Shown: positions 43,635 through 53,261, counted from the stretch's first letter. The stretch is 64,000 nucleotides of DNA from Burkholderia mayonis (GCF_001523745.2 NZ_CP013387.1:2232001-2296000); one strand, 5' to 3'. Notes: a model not told the origin generated them from the letters alone. A program made the numbers and translations.

Positions 43635-44708
43635 TCATCGGTTGCGTTCCTCTCGACGACCGACATCGCCGCTTCCGTCCGCCGCGGCCCGGCTACGGAA
43701 AGCGCTAGGCGCCATCCCTTGCCAACGCTTGAACGCTTGGGAAAAGCTCGACAGATCGCTAAAGCCCAATCGCTCCGCAATTTCGCTCAGCGGCAAATCC
43801 GTGTCCGTCAACAGCTCCGATGCCATCGCGCTGCGCGCGCCCGCCAACAGCGCCCGAAACGTCGTGCCTTCGTCCTGCAGACGCCGTTTCAAAGTGCGCG
43901 GGCTCGTGTTCATCAGCCTGGCCATGTCGTCCAGCGTCGACGGCACGATGCCGGGCACGGCGCTCATGTAATGACGAATCATCGCCGCCGTGCCGAGGCG
44001 CAGGCGTCGCTCTTCCATGAGCCGCTGGCACATCTGCTCGCACATCGACACGGTGATCGGATTGGCCTGCGGCAGCGGCCGATTCAGAAGCGCCCGCTCG
44101 AACACCAGGCTGTTCGAGCGCGCAGAATACTCCGGCATCACCCCGTGCGTGCGTCGGATTTCTGCCGCCGGCGCGGACTCGAGCGCCCCGCGATCGCCCT
44201 TGAGCGTGAAGCGGTTTAAAACGAACGCGTCGCCGCCGATCTCGTGCAGCAGCACCGCTGCGGCGGCCATGTCGCGCTCCGCGACAAAGCGTTTCATCTC
44301 GTCCGCCAATTCGGGTTCGCTGAAGGTCAACACGCCGAGATCGCCTTCGTGGTGATACGTGATCGCTGTGAACGCATAGGTGAGCGGCAGGAAACGCAGC
44401 GCCAGCGCGAGCGCGTGGCCGGCCGTGGCGCTCGCGATCAGTCCGTATCCCCACAGTCCGTATGTCGAGAAGTGATAGCGCAACCCGACCTGCAAACCCA
44501 GCCCGACCGGATACTTGAGCAAGCGCAGCAGATTGCTCGCGACGCGCAATTCCTGCGCCGCCGTCACGTTCACGTTCGGGTCGTCCAGTTGCGCGACGGA
44601 CAAGCCCGCGCCGGCGAGCAACTGCGCGTCGGCGAGTGCCCGCTCTCCACCGAAGTCCACCATCAGGCGCACGCTGGCGGGGCTTCGCGTGAAGTCCCAG
44701 ACGCTCAT
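43635..44708 (-). CDS. AraC family transcriptional regulator (OruR-like)
   Basis: The 357-residue protein has an N-terminal Arabinose_bd-type effector domain (about 20-210) and a C-terminal AraC DNA-binding domain with MARLMNTSPRTLKRRLQDEG and SEIAERLGFSDLSSFSQAF near residues 265-335. It should activate the divergent GMC oxidoreductase-BVMO operon when it binds a pathway substrate. ATG 44708 gives the usual N-terminus MSVWDFTRSP; the frame is open far upstream in the opposite gene but this is a mirror effect. The ending after the HTH is slightly extended and arginine-rich. Confidence 0.9.
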   Translation of the reverse strand: MSVWDFTRSPASVRLMVDFGGERALADAQLLAGAGLSVAQLDDPNVNVTAAQELRVASNLLRLLKYPVGLGLQVGLRYHFSTYGLWGYGLIASATAGHALALALRFLPLTYAFTAITYHHEGDLGVLTFSEPELADEMKRFVAERDMAAAAVLLHEIGGDAFVLNRFTLKGDRGALESAPAAEIRRTHGVMPEYSARSNSLVFERALLNRPLPQANPITVSMCEQMCQRLMEERRLRLGTAAMIRHYMSAVPGIVPSTLDDMARLMNTSPRTLKRRLQDEGTTFRALLAGARSAMASELLTDTDLPLSEIAERLGFSDLSSFSQAFKRWQGMAPSAFRSRAAADGSGDVGRREERNR

Positions 44709-45029
44709 ATAGAGAAACCCTCGAAGGACCGATTTGGCCCAAATACTAAAACAAATGTCCCGTCTCATCATTGGCGTTTTCCCGCGACGCAGACAACATG
44801 CAGCACGACCAAGCCGTCGTCCGAAGCCCGAAGGGCTGCGTCGATGCCGCACGCATCGCACGCGGCATCGAAGATGCGGTTCCCCGCGCGGAGACGACAC
44901 GATGCACGATACGCGGTCGTCGCACGCAAACCGACGCGAAGGCACGACGCCCGTCCCGGGCAACGGTCGCGGCGAGCCCGTGTCGAGCATGTCGAATCGA
45001 ATCAACCGATGCATCGAGGAAACGACAGC
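44709..45029. promoter_or_regulatory. Divergent promoter of the AraC regulator and the GMC-BVMO operon
   Basis: A 321-base gap between divergent genes, suitable for AraC sites. The stretch 44715-44780 is less GC-rich. I do not see clear direct repeats. Confidence 0.45.
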
Positions 45030-46712
45030 ATGAGCACTACATTCGATTACATCGTCGTCGGCGGCGGCTCGGGAGGCTGCGTTGTCGCGGGCCGGTTGAC
45101 CGAAGATCGGAACGTCACGGTCTGCGTGCTGGAAGCCGGAGGGCGCGGCGGCGGAGCGCTCGTGACCGTTCCGACCGGCGCCGTCGCGATGATTCCCACC
45201 CGGATCAACAATTGGGCGTTCGAGACGGCGCCCCAGCCCGGCCTCGCCGGCCGCAGCGGATACCAGCCCCGCGGCCGGACGCTGGGCGGATCGTCGGCGA
45301 TCAACGCGATGGTGTACACGCGCGGACATCGCCGCGATTACGACGATTGGGCCGCGCGAGGCAACGCCGGCTGGTCGTACGACGACGTGCTGCCGTACTT
45401 CCGCCTCAGCGAGCACAACGAACGAATCGACGACGCATGGCACGGCCGAGGCGGCCCGTTGTGGGTCAGCGATCTGCGCACCGGCAACCCGTTCCATGCG
45501 CGCTATCTGGAGGCCGCCCGCCAGATCGGTCTGCCCGTGACCGACGATTTCAACGGCGCGGAACAGGAAGGCGTCGGCCTCTACCAGGTCACCCAGAAGC
45601 ACGGCGAGCGGTGCAGCGCCGCGCGCGCGTATCTGCTGCCGCATATCGGGCGACGCGATAATCTGCATGTCGAAACGCGTGCGCATGCGCAGCGCATCCT
45701 GTTCGATGGCACGCGAGCAATCGGCGTCGAAGTGCGGCAAGGCGGCCGGGTTCGCACCTTCCACGCGCGCCGCGAAGTCGTGCTTGCGTGCGGCGCGCTG
45801 CAAACGCCGCAACTGCTGATGCTCTCCGGCGTGGGGCCGATCCAGGAGCTCGACCGCTTCGGCATCCGGCCGCTCCTCCATCTGCCGGGCGTCGGCAAGA
45901 ACCTTCAGGATCATCCCGACTTCATCTTCGGTTACCGCACGCGCAGCGTCGACACGATCGGCGTATCGGTGCGCGGCGGCCTGCGCCTGTTGCGCGAAGC
46001 CGTGCGGTTTCGCCGAACGCGCCGCGGCATGCTCACGTCGAATTTCGCCGAAGGCGGCGCCTTCCTCAGGACCCGCGCCGATCTGGCCGCGCCCGACATC
46101 CAGCTCCATTTCGTCGTCGCGCTCGTCGACAATCACGCGCGCAGCCTGCACGGCGGGCACGGCCTGTCATGCCACGTCTGCCTGCTGCGTCCGCGCAGCC
46201 GCGGCTCGGTCGCGCTGCGAAGCTGGCATCCGCAGGACGCGCCGCTCATCGACCCCGCGTTCTTCCGGGATCCTCAGGATCTGGAGGACATGGTCGCCGG
46301 CTTCAAGCTGACGCGCACGCTGATGCAGGCGCCGGCGCTCGGCGAATGGATCACAGCGGACCTGTTCACCGCGCACGTGAAGACCGACGACGACATCCGC
46401 GACGTGCTGCGGCAACGCACGGATACGGTTTACCACCCGGTCGGCACCTGCAGGATGGGGCAGGACGAGCTTGCGGTGGTCGACCCGCAACTGCGCGTGC
46501 GCGGGCTCCAGGGCCTGCGCATCGTCGACGCGTCGATCATGCCGACGCTGATCGGCGGCAACACGAACGCGCCGACGATCATGATCGCCGAGAAGGCAGT
46601 CGACCTGATCCGCGGCCGCAGCCGCGTTCGATCGTCATCGGGCGAAGCATGCGCGACGCGCGATTCGAAGCAGCCCACACAAGAAAAGGAGATCGGTCAT
46701 GCGATCGTTTGA
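45030..46712 (+). CDS. GMC family oxidoreductase (choline dehydrogenase-like)
   Basis: The 560-residue flavoprotein has an FAD motif VVGGGSGGCVVAGRL at residues 9-23, the first GMC signature GRTLGGSSAINAMVYTRG near 85-102, the second GALQTPQLLMLSGVGP near 255, and the C-terminal active-site region VYHPVGTCRMG with NTNAPTIMIAEKA. It oxidises an alcohol to an aldehyde or ketone; choline is only the family label. No signal peptide is present. ATG 45030 has a GAGGAAA ribosome site. Its 3' end overlaps the BVMO-esterase gene by 14 bases, so the ketone product may feed that enzyme. Confidence 0.93.
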   Translation: MSTTFDYIVVGGGSGGCVVAGRLTEDRNVTVCVLEAGGRGGGALVTVPTGAVAMIPTRINNWAFETAPQPGLAGRSGYQPRGRTLGGSSAINAMVYTRGHRRDYDDWAARGNAGWSYDDVLPYFRLSEHNERIDDAWHGRGGPLWVSDLRTGNPFHARYLEAARQIGLPVTDDFNGAEQEGVGLYQVTQKHGERCSAARAYLLPHIGRRDNLHVETRAHAQRILFDGTRAIGVEVRQGGRVRTFHARREVVLACGALQTPQLLMLSGVGPIQELDRFGIRPLLHLPGVGKNLQDHPDFIFGYRTRSVDTIGVSVRGGLRLLREAVRFRRTRRGMLTSNFAEGGAFLRTRADLAAPDIQLHFVVALVDNHARSLHGGHGLSCHVCLLRPRSRGSVALRSWHPQDAPLIDPAFFRDPQDLEDMVAGFKLTRTLMQAPALGEWITADLFTAHVKTDDDIRDVLRQRTDTVYHPVGTCRMGQDELAVVDPQLRVRGLQGLRIVDASIMPTLIGGNTNAPTIMIAEKAVDLIRGRSRVRSSSGEACATRDSKQPTQEKEIGHAIV

Positions 46713-49179
46713 CGTCGACGGCAGGCTGGACGCCGGGACGCCGTTGGCCGCCGTCATCATCGGCGCGGGCTTCGGCGGCATCGGCATGGCCCGCGCCTTT
46801 CGGCAGGCGGGGTTGCACGATTTCGTGATCCTCGAGCGCTCGCACGACGTCGGCGGCGTCTGGCGCGACAACAGCTATCCGGGCGCCGCGTGCGACGTGC
46901 CTTCGCATCTGTACTCATTCTCGTTCGAGCCCAACCCAGACTGGTCGCGAACGTTCGCGCATCAGGCGGAGATCCATGCGTACCTGCGGCACTGCGCACG
47001 CAAGTACGATCTGATGCGCCACGTCAAGCTCGGCGCCGAAGTTGCAAGCGCCGGGTACGACGAACGCCGATCGCTGTGGCGCGTCGCGCTGACGGACGGA
47101 ACGATCGTCGCGACAACGCTGCTCGTCACCGCCACGGGACAATTGAGCCGCCCCATTCTCCCGAAACTGGCCGGCATCGAAACGTTCGAGGGGCACGCGT
47201 TCCATTCCGCGCACTGGGATCACGGCTACGCGCTGTCCGGGAAACGCGTGGCCGTGGTGGGCACCGGCGCGTCGGCGATCCAGTTCGTGCCCGCGATCGC
47301 GAACGACGTCGACCGGCTCACGATCTTCCAGCGCTCGCCCGCATACATCCTGCCGCGTCCCGACCGCGCGTACCGCGGATGGCAAAAGGCGCTGTTCCGC
47401 CGCATGCCGTCGACGATGAAGCTCCACCGTGCGTGCATCTATCTGAAATACGAAGCGCGCGCGCTGGCCTTCACGCGCTTCAAGGGGCTGATGCGGTTTT
47501 CCGCCCGGCGGCCGTTCGTCCGGCTGTTGTCGACGCAAGTACCGGACGCCGCGCTGCGCGCGAAGCTGACGCCGGACTATCCGATCGGCTGCAAGCGCAT
47601 CCTGCTGTCGAACGACTACCTCGCCGCGATGAACAAGCCCAACGTCGCGCTCGTGACGGCCGGTATTCGCCGCGTGACGCCCGGCGGCATCGAGACGGAA
47701 GACGGCGTCCATCATCCGGTCGACGCGATCGTGTTCGGGACAGGTTTCGCCGCAACCGAGTTTCTCGCGCCGATGCGCATCGTCGGACGCGCCGGCGTAA
47801 CGCTGAACGACGCGTGGCGGCGCGGCGCACGGGCCTATCTCGGCGTCGCGGTGCCGGATTTTCCGAATTTCTTCATGCTGTACGGCCCGAACACGAATCT
47901 CGGGCACAACTCGATCGTATACATGCTGGAGAGCCAGATCGCGCACGTCATCCGGTGCTACGAGGCGATGCGGGCGGCAAACGCGACGGCGATCGACGTC
48001 GACGAGCGCCGCTATCGCCAGTTCAACGCACATGTGCAGAAGCGCTTGAGCAAAACGGTATGGAGCGGCTGCACGAGCTGGTACGTGGACGCGAGCGGAC
48101 ACAACAGCGCCAATTGGCACGGCTTCACGCTGTCGTACCGCTGGCTCACGCGCTTCTCGAGCCTGAGCGCGTATCGCATGACGCGCGCGCTGCCGGGCCC
48201 CGTCGGCTCGGCGGGCGGCATCGCCGTCGCGGAGCCCGAAGACCGGCTCGAAGCGATCAGCGCGCGTTTCCTGCGCGGCTTGCTGCGGACCACGTTCCGC
48301 GTCGTCGTCGGGCCGCCGTTCGGCGTCCGCGTCCAGCGGCGCGCGGTCGCCGCGCTCGCGCCGCTCATGCCCGGCGTCGGCGGCGTCGTCCGCTATCGGG
48401 AAACGGCGAGAGACGCGGTGCCCGTCGAAGTGGTCGCGCCGAAACGGGGCGAAGCCGGCGGCGCGATCCTGTATCTGCACGGCGGGGCCTTCTGCCTCGG
48501 CGCGCCGCGCACGCATCGCAGCATCACGACGCGCCTCGCGATCGAATCGGGCATGTCGGTGTGGACGCCGGACTACCGGCTCGCGCCGGAGCATCCGTGT
48601 CCCGCGGCGTTGCAGGATGCGTTGTCGTGCTATGCGACGCTGCGCGATCAGGGCTACGCCGCCGACCGGATCGTCGTCGCGGGCGATTCAGCGGGCGGCG
48701 CGCTGGCGATCGCGCTCGCGATCACCCTCCGGGACCGCGGCGACAGCCTGCCGGCGGCGCTCCTCCTGATTTCGCCCGTCACCGATCCCGGCCTCGGCGG
48801 CGAAACCCTGACGTCGATGCGGGAAGACGATCCGATGATTCGTCGCGGCTGGCTCGAGCAAGGGCTGCGCTGGTATCGCGCGCCCGCCGGCGTCGACGCA
48901 CATTGGCCGCTCGACGCCGACTTGCGCGGTCTTCCGCCGATGCTCGTCCAGGTCGGCGATCAGGAGGTGCTGCTGTCGGATGCGTTGCGGCTCGCCGAGC
49001 ATGCGGCGGCTTGCGGGACGCCGTGCCGTCTCGAAGTTCACGCGAAGCGGTGGCACGTCTTTCATCTTCAGTCGTTCTATCTGCGCTCCGCATCGACGGC
49101 CATTCGCACGCTCGCCGGCTTTGCGCGGCGCTGGACTGCCGAGTCGAGCGCTGAATCGAGCGCCGAGGTCGACGCATGA
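46699..49179 (+). CDS. Fused Baeyer-Villiger monooxygenase and HSL-type esterase
   Basis: The 826-residue protein joins two enzymes. Residues 1 to about 500 are a class B flavin monooxygenase: FAD motif GAGFGG (22-27), the Baeyer-Villiger fingerprint FEGHAFHSAHWD (163-174) and the NADPH motif GTGASA (188-193). Residues from about 560 are an alpha/beta hydrolase of the hormone-sensitive-lipase family: oxyanion HGGAF (594-598), nucleophile Ser 664 in GDSAGG, Asp 754 in VGDQ and His 786 in WHVF. The first part would insert oxygen next to a ketone to make an ester or lactone, the second would hydrolyse it. The ribosome site AAAGGAGA is strong. Separate genes are the rule for this pair. Confidence 0.92.
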   Translation: MRSFDVDGRLDAGTPLAAVIIGAGFGGIGMARAFRQAGLHDFVILERSHDVGGVWRDNSYPGAACDVPSHLYSFSFEPNPDWSRTFAHQAEIHAYLRHCARKYDLMRHVKLGAEVASAGYDERRSLWRVALTDGTIVATTLLVTATGQLSRPILPKLAGIETFEGHAFHSAHWDHGYALSGKRVAVVGTGASAIQFVPAIANDVDRLTIFQRSPAYILPRPDRAYRGWQKALFRRMPSTMKLHRACIYLKYEARALAFTRFKGLMRFSARRPFVRLLSTQVPDAALRAKLTPDYPIGCKRILLSNDYLAAMNKPNVALVTAGIRRVTPGGIETEDGVHHPVDAIVFGTGFAATEFLAPMRIVGRAGVTLNDAWRRGARAYLGVAVPDFPNFFMLYGPNTNLGHNSIVYMLESQIAHVIRCYEAMRAANATAIDVDERRYRQFNAHVQKRLSKTVWSGCTSWYVDASGHNSANWHGFTLSYRWLTRFSSLSAYRMTRALPGPVGSAGGIAVAEPEDRLEAISARFLRGLLRTTFRVVVGPPFGVRVQRRAVAALAPLMPGVGGVVRYRETARDAVPVEVVAPKRGEAGGAILYLHGGAFCLGAPRTHRSITTRLAIESGMSVWTPDYRLAPEHPCPAALQDALSCYATLRDQGYAADRIVVAGDSAGGALAIALAITLRDRGDSLPAALLLISPVTDPGLGGETLTSMREDDPMIRRGWLEQGLRWYRAPAGVDAHWPLDADLRGLPPMLVQVGDQEVLLSDALRLAEHAAACGTPCRLEVHAKRWHVFHLQSFYLRSASTAIRTLAGFARRWTAESSAESSAEVDA

Positions 49180-49355
49180 ACGCCCCGCATTCCGGATCGA
49201 ACCCGCATGCGAGATGCAAACGGATCGCACGCGGCCCGCGCATGGCATTCGACGCCGCGCCCGTCCGCGTGAAGACCGACCCCGCCGCCCCGCGCGCCTG
49301 ATGTGTCGCGGACGCCACGGCGCATCCCGCTACCACCCGCAACAGAGGAACCACG

Positions 49356-49792
49356 ATGGCAACGCAACGCATAGAAACAACGAAGCGTTCGACGCGCCCG
49401 TTCAACGTGTGTTTCGCTTCTTCAGCGAGCACGAGAAGCTCAAATCGCCCTTCGCGCCCGCGAAAATCCGCCGCATCAGCGACGTCGATCTGGAACGCAA
49501 CGGCGTCGGTTCCGCCCGCCAAATGCAGGTGCGCGGCGCACCGCCCTTCGTCGAGACCGTCACCGCCTATCAGGCAAACCAGTTGACCGAATACCGGATC
49601 ACCGAAGGCAGTCCCGTTGCTGGACCACCTCGGCGTGATGAAGTTTCTCGCGGGCGACGGCGATCGCATGCGGTTTCATTACGTCATCACGTTCGACGGC
49701 AAGGCGCCGCGCATCGCGTCGTGATCTGGCATTTTCTGGAAGGCGGCATTCGCCGCGGCGCGCGCAAGCTCCGGCTGTCGAATCCGTGGTGA
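49356..49792 (+). pseudogene. SRPBCC family gene with three frameshifts
   Basis: The start MATQRIETTKR has a good AGAGGA ribosome site, but the family sequence continues only after frame changes: FDAPVQRVFRFFSEHEK follows a one-base loss near 49386; ITEGSP passes to LDHLGVMKFLA after a base gain near 49617; and RIA passes to VVIWHFLEGGIRRGARKL after a change near 49716. Restored, it is a full-length SRPBCC (polyketide cyclase-like) protein of about 145 residues. It cannot make that protein as it stands. It follows the BVMO-esterase gene by about 175 bases and might once have belonged to that operon. Confidence 0.8.
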
Positions 49793-49929
49793 TCGCGTCG
49801 TCGAGATTCGCCAGGATGCCGAGCGTGTGCGGCGGCGGCTGCCGCACGCGGACGTGCGCATGCTCGCCGATCAACCGCACGTCATTCGCGGCCAGGGTGA
49901 CGCGACGCTCGACTTCCTCGTCGGCAAAA

Positions 49930-50365
49930 CGAAAGATATGTGCGATTGCGCATGACGTCCGGGTCGTCGGCGACGTGCGCGTGCTGCGTTTCGACGCGGC
50001 CGACGCGGCCCCCCTGGCCTGCTGATCGTCGCCGCGCGCGAGCATGGCGCGGCGTGGATCGCGCTGCCAGCCGAGCGGCTGCACGACGACTTCTTTCGTC
50101 TCGACTCCTGCGTCGCCGGACATTTCGTGCAGAAGCTGATCAACTACGGCGTCAAACGCGCCGTCGTCGGCGACATCGACGCACCGCTCGCGCGCAGCCG
50201 CGCGTTGCGCGCGCTCGTGCGCGAGACGAATCGCGGCGATGCGTTCTGGCTCGTCGCGGACTTCGATGCGCTCGCGCAGCGGCTGTGCGAGTGCGGCCGC
50301 CGCGCATACGCGTCGAGTGGACACACGCTGAATCGTCGCGCCGCTCGGTCGTCGAAACGTCAATA
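49930..50365 (+). pseudogene. DUF4180 family gene remnant, frameshifted
   Basis: HDVRVVGDVRVLRFDAADAAPLA (from about 49955) is in one frame and ends at a stop at 50023. The rest, LLIVAAREHGAAWIALPAERL, DDFFRLDSCVAGHFVQKLINYG and ETNRGDAFWLVADFDALAQRL, is in another frame. Together they make most of a DUF4180 protein with some residues lost at the join. A short ATG at 50127 could start only the C-terminal third. I take it as decayed. Its 3' end is extended by unrelated residues. Confidence 0.72.
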
Positions 50366-50623
50366 AGCCGAATCGCCGAAACACCACGTGACGCGACACG
50401 CAGCGCGACACATCCCCCGCCGCACCGCCGCACCACCGCGCTCGACGTCGCCGCCGCGCGACGCTCGACATATCGCCAACATTCTCCACAATCGGCATCA
50501 CCACATTTCCTCGCGCCGGATGTACCATTCGGCCCCGTACGCGCCACATTCCGAGACTTGGCCAAGCGTCGTACGCGAAGGCAATTCGTAAGCCTGATCA
50601 TCGAAAAAACCCGGGACGCGCAA
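50366..50623. other. Gap before the CPBP protease gene
   Basis: About 260 bases, less GC-rich near 50470-50600, probably the promoter region of the CPBP gene. No gene is visible. Confidence 0.4.
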
Positions 50624-51571
50624 ATGGGAGACGTGAAAAAAACCAGCCGGCCGCCCTCGCTACCGCCTCGACTCAATCGGATCTGGCATGGCGCCGACGG
50701 CCTGCGTGCCGGCTGGGCCGTGCTGCTGTATGCCGCGATCGTCGCGGCGATCCTGTTCGTGCTCGGCTACGCGGCGCGCATCGTACACCATCCGTTCCGT
50801 CAGCCCAGCGACCTGAGCGCGGCCGGGCAGATTCCGTTCGAGCTCGCGCTGTGCGCGGCCTCGCTGATCGCAACGCGTGTGATGAGCCGCATCGACCGTC
50901 GCTCATGGCTCGACTACGGACTGCGCGCACCGCGCAGCGTGTCGCATTTCGTCTGGGGCGCGCTCTTCAGCCTCGTCGCGGTGTCGGCGATCATGGGCCT
51001 GCTCGTGCTGACGGGCGGCGCGACGATCGAATACTCGGGCGCGAACCGGACGGCCGCGCTCGAATCGGCGCTCGTGTGGGCGGCCGCGTTCCTGGTCGTC
51101 GCACTCGCCGAGGAAGTCGCGTTTCGCGGCTATGCGTTCTTCAAGCTCGCGCAACGCACACATCCCGTCGTCGCGGCCGCGCTCACGTCGCTCGCGTTCG
51201 GCATCTCGCACGTGTCGAATCGCAACGAGAACATCGCGGGCATCGTGCCTGTCGTGATCTTCGGGCTCGTCGCGTGCCTCGCGATCTGGCGCACCGGCTC
51301 GCTTTGGTGGGTGCTCGGCGAGCATTCGATGTGGGACTGGAGCGAGTCGTTCCTGTTCGGCGCGGCCGACAGCGGACTCACCGCGCACGATACGCTGTTC
51401 AGAAGCCACGCGATCGGCCCTGTCTGGCTGAGCGGCGGCACGGTCGGCCCCGAGGCGAGCGTGCTCGTGTTTCCGGCGCTCGCCGCGCTTGCGTACGTCG
51501 CGTGGCGCCTGCCGCCGCGCGCGGCGTCGAACGGCGCGGCGCTCGCGCACGGGCGTCGACAGATGATCTGA
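50624..51571 (+). CDS. CPBP-family intramembrane metalloprotease
   Basis: The 315-residue protein has about seven membrane helices and the CAAX/Abi (CPBP) motifs: EEVAFRGYAF near residue 165, FGISHVSN near 195 and the third histidine region VLGEHSMWDW near 232. The glutamates and histidines form the zinc-type active site of Rce1-like proteases. Bacterial members act in peptide maturation or self-immunity, but no bacteriocin gene is visible. ATG 50624 is the first ATG that keeps the first helix in place. It is convergent with the CLC gene. Confidence 0.88.
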   Translation: MGDVKKTSRPPSLPPRLNRIWHGADGLRAGWAVLLYAAIVAAILFVLGYAARIVHHPFRQPSDLSAAGQIPFELALCAASLIATRVMSRIDRRSWLDYGLRAPRSVSHFVWGALFSLVAVSAIMGLLVLTGGATIEYSGANRTAALESALVWAAAFLVVALAEEVAFRGYAFFKLAQRTHPVVAAALTSLAFGISHVSNRNENIAGIVPVVIFGLVACLAIWRTGSLWWVLGEHSMWDWSESFLFGAADSGLTAHDTLFRSHAIGPVWLSGGTVGPEASVLVFPALAALAYVAWRLPPRAASNGAALAHGRRQMI

Positions 51572-51624
51572 GCCGGCCCGGCGATCGATCCGGGATCGGC
51601 TCGCGCGCGGCCGACGCGTGTCGG

Positions 51625-51700
51625 TTGTGCTTCGGTTGTGCTTCGGTTGTGCTTCGGTTGTGCTTCGGTTGTGCTTCGGTTGTGCTTCGGTTGTGCTTCG
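51625..51700. repeat. Undecamer array TTGTGCTTCGG, about 7 copies
   Basis: Six exact copies of TTGTGCTTCGG and ten bases of a seventh, between the stops of two convergent genes. The array lies 41 bases from the CLC stop. Confidence 0.93.
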
Positions 51701-51741
51701 AACGTCACGCGCGCGCCGCTGGGCTCGGGCGCGGCTTGCGA

Positions 51742-53022
51742 TCACTTCGCCGCCGATTCCCGCGCAACCGGCCGCGCGATGCTCGCATCGCCGATGCCCG
51801 GCAGCTTCGTCTGCCCGACGCGCTGCGCGCGATAGATACCCGCGTGCCCGGAGAACAGATACGCGACGACGCACGCGAGCGCCGCATACACGCCGATCGG
51901 CGTGCCGAATAGCTCGATCGCCATGATCGTCGACGCGATCGGCGTGTTCGCCGCGCCCGCGAACGCCGCGACGAAGCCGAGCCCCGCGAGCACGGGCGTC
52001 GGCAGCGCGAGGAGAGGCGACAGCGCGTTGCCGAGCGTCGCGCCGATGTAAAAGAGCGGCGTCACCTCGCCGCCCTTGAAGCCCGACGCGAGCGTGACGA
52101 CCGTGAACGCGAACTTGCCCGCGAAATCGTAGACGGGCAGCGGCCCGCGAAACGCGGCCTCGATTGTCGGGATGCCGAGGCCGAGATATTGCGGCGTATG
52201 CAGGAGCGTCGCCGCGAGCGCGACGAGCGTGCCGCCCGCGACGGGACGCAGCGGCGGATACGCGATCCCTCGCTTCGCGAGTGCGCCGAGCGCATGCGTC
52301 GCGGCGGCGAACAGCCTGCCGACGACGCCGAACGCGATACCCGCCGCCACCGCCGACGCGACGCCCGCCGCGCTCAGCGCAGGCACGAACGGCACCGCAT
52401 AGACGGTGTGATGGATGCCCCACAGCCGGCACACCGCGTCCGCGACGATCGACGCCGCGACGCACGCGAGCAGCGCGTCGTAGCGCAGCCGTCCGATCGC
52501 GAGCACTTCGAGTCCGAACACCGCGCCCGCGAGCGGCGTGCCGAACACCGACGCGAAGCCGGCGGCGATCCCGCCCATCAGCATGATCCGGCGGTCGTCG
52601 CGATCGAGCCTGAGGAGTTGCGTGACGCGATCGGCAAGCGCGCCGCCCATCTGCACCGCGGTGCCTTCGCGGCCTGCGGAGCCGCCGAACAGATGCGTGA
52701 CGACCGTCGCGACGAGCACGAGCGGCGCCATCCGCTTCGGCACGATCCGCTGCGGATCGTGGATCTCGTCGATCAGCAGGTTGTTGCCGCGCTCGACGGA
52801 CTGGCCGACGCGGTGATAGATCCAGCCGGTCGCAAAGCCCGCGACGGGCAGGAGCCACAGCAGCCACGGATGCGCGACGCGCGTGCCGGTCGCGAAATCG
52901 AGTGCTCGGAGAAACAGCGCGGACGCCGAGCCGGCGAGCGTGCCCACCACCGCCGACAGCGCGAGCCAGCGGCACAGATGCACGAGCATCGCGACGGGCT
53001 CGAGGATTTGCAGACGTTTCAT
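51742..53022 (-). CDS. CLC-type anion transporter, probable fluoride/proton antiporter
   Basis: The 426-residue protein has ten or more membrane helices of the CLC fold. The anion-site motif usually written GSGIP is replaced by RGNNLLIDE (78-86), and the second motif reads GREGTAVQMGG (117-127) with the gating glutamate. These changes are typical of the CLC-F branch that expels fluoride. A fluoride riboswitch in the leader (53108-53165) strongly supports that. It should protect the cytoplasm from fluoride by exchange with protons. I chose ATG 53022; ATG 53046 adds eight residues. A haloacid dehalogenase gene lies upstream of the riboswitch. Confidence 0.88.
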   Translation of the reverse strand: MKRLQILEPVAMLVHLCRWLALSAVVGTLAGSASALFLRALDFATGTRVAHPWLLWLLPVAGFATGWIYHRVGQSVERGNNLLIDEIHDPQRIVPKRMAPLVLVATVVTHLFGGSAGREGTAVQMGGALADRVTQLLRLDRDDRRIMLMGGIAAGFASVFGTPLAGAVFGLEVLAIGRLRYDALLACVAASIVADAVCRLWGIHHTVYAVPFVPALSAAGVASAVAAGIAFGVVGRLFAAATHALGALAKRGIAYPPLRPVAGGTLVALAATLLHTPQYLGLGIPTIEAAFRGPLPVYDFAGKFAFTVVTLASGFKGGEVTPLFYIGATLGNALSPLLALPTPVLAGLGFVAAFAGAANTPIASTIMAIELFGTPIGVYAALACVVAYLFSGHAGIYRAQRVGQTKLPGIGDASIARPVARESAAK

Positions 53023-53107
53023 GAATTTCCAGATTCGACAGGACATCAAACCCGGGCGGCAGGACGCCGCGTGTTACGGATGGCCTACGACCTCCTGCAC
53101 CCAGGAA

Positions 53108-53165
53108 CGCGTAGGCATCATCAGCCGGCTCGCCGGCGGTTGTACGGAGGCATGCCATCTCCGGT
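53108..53165 (-). promoter_or_regulatory. Fluoride riboswitch (crcB motif)
   Basis: Read on the minus strand from 53162: GGAGATGGCATGCCTCC forms the first hairpin with the GATGGC signature, then AACC, then a GCCGGC-GA-GCCGGC hairpin, then the signature CTGATGATGCCTAC ending at 53111. GGCAT in the first loop can pair with ATGCC at the end to form the pseudoknot. Order, spacing and conserved bases match the crcB/fluoride class. It lies about 90 bases before the CLC start, with GC-rich sequence between that could form the switch. Confidence 0.9.
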
Positions 53166-53261
53166 CGCCGTGGATTGTACGCGATGCCGGGGCGGAGCGA
53201 CACCGTCCGTCAGCCTTATCCATGTCCGCCGCCGTGGCCATGATCCGCGCCGCATCGCTCG

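Noticed and set aside
49176..49301. A 41-codon open frame overlapping the BVMO-esterase stop
   Set aside because: No ribosome site of its own and no recognisable features; overlap in ATGA form alone is weak evidence.
49800..49950. Possible extra gene fragment RQDAERVRRRLPHADVRMLADQPHV before the DUF4180 remnant
   Set aside because: It has a protein-like look in one frame but I cannot assign a family, and the minus strand looks equally plausible, so I did not annotate it.
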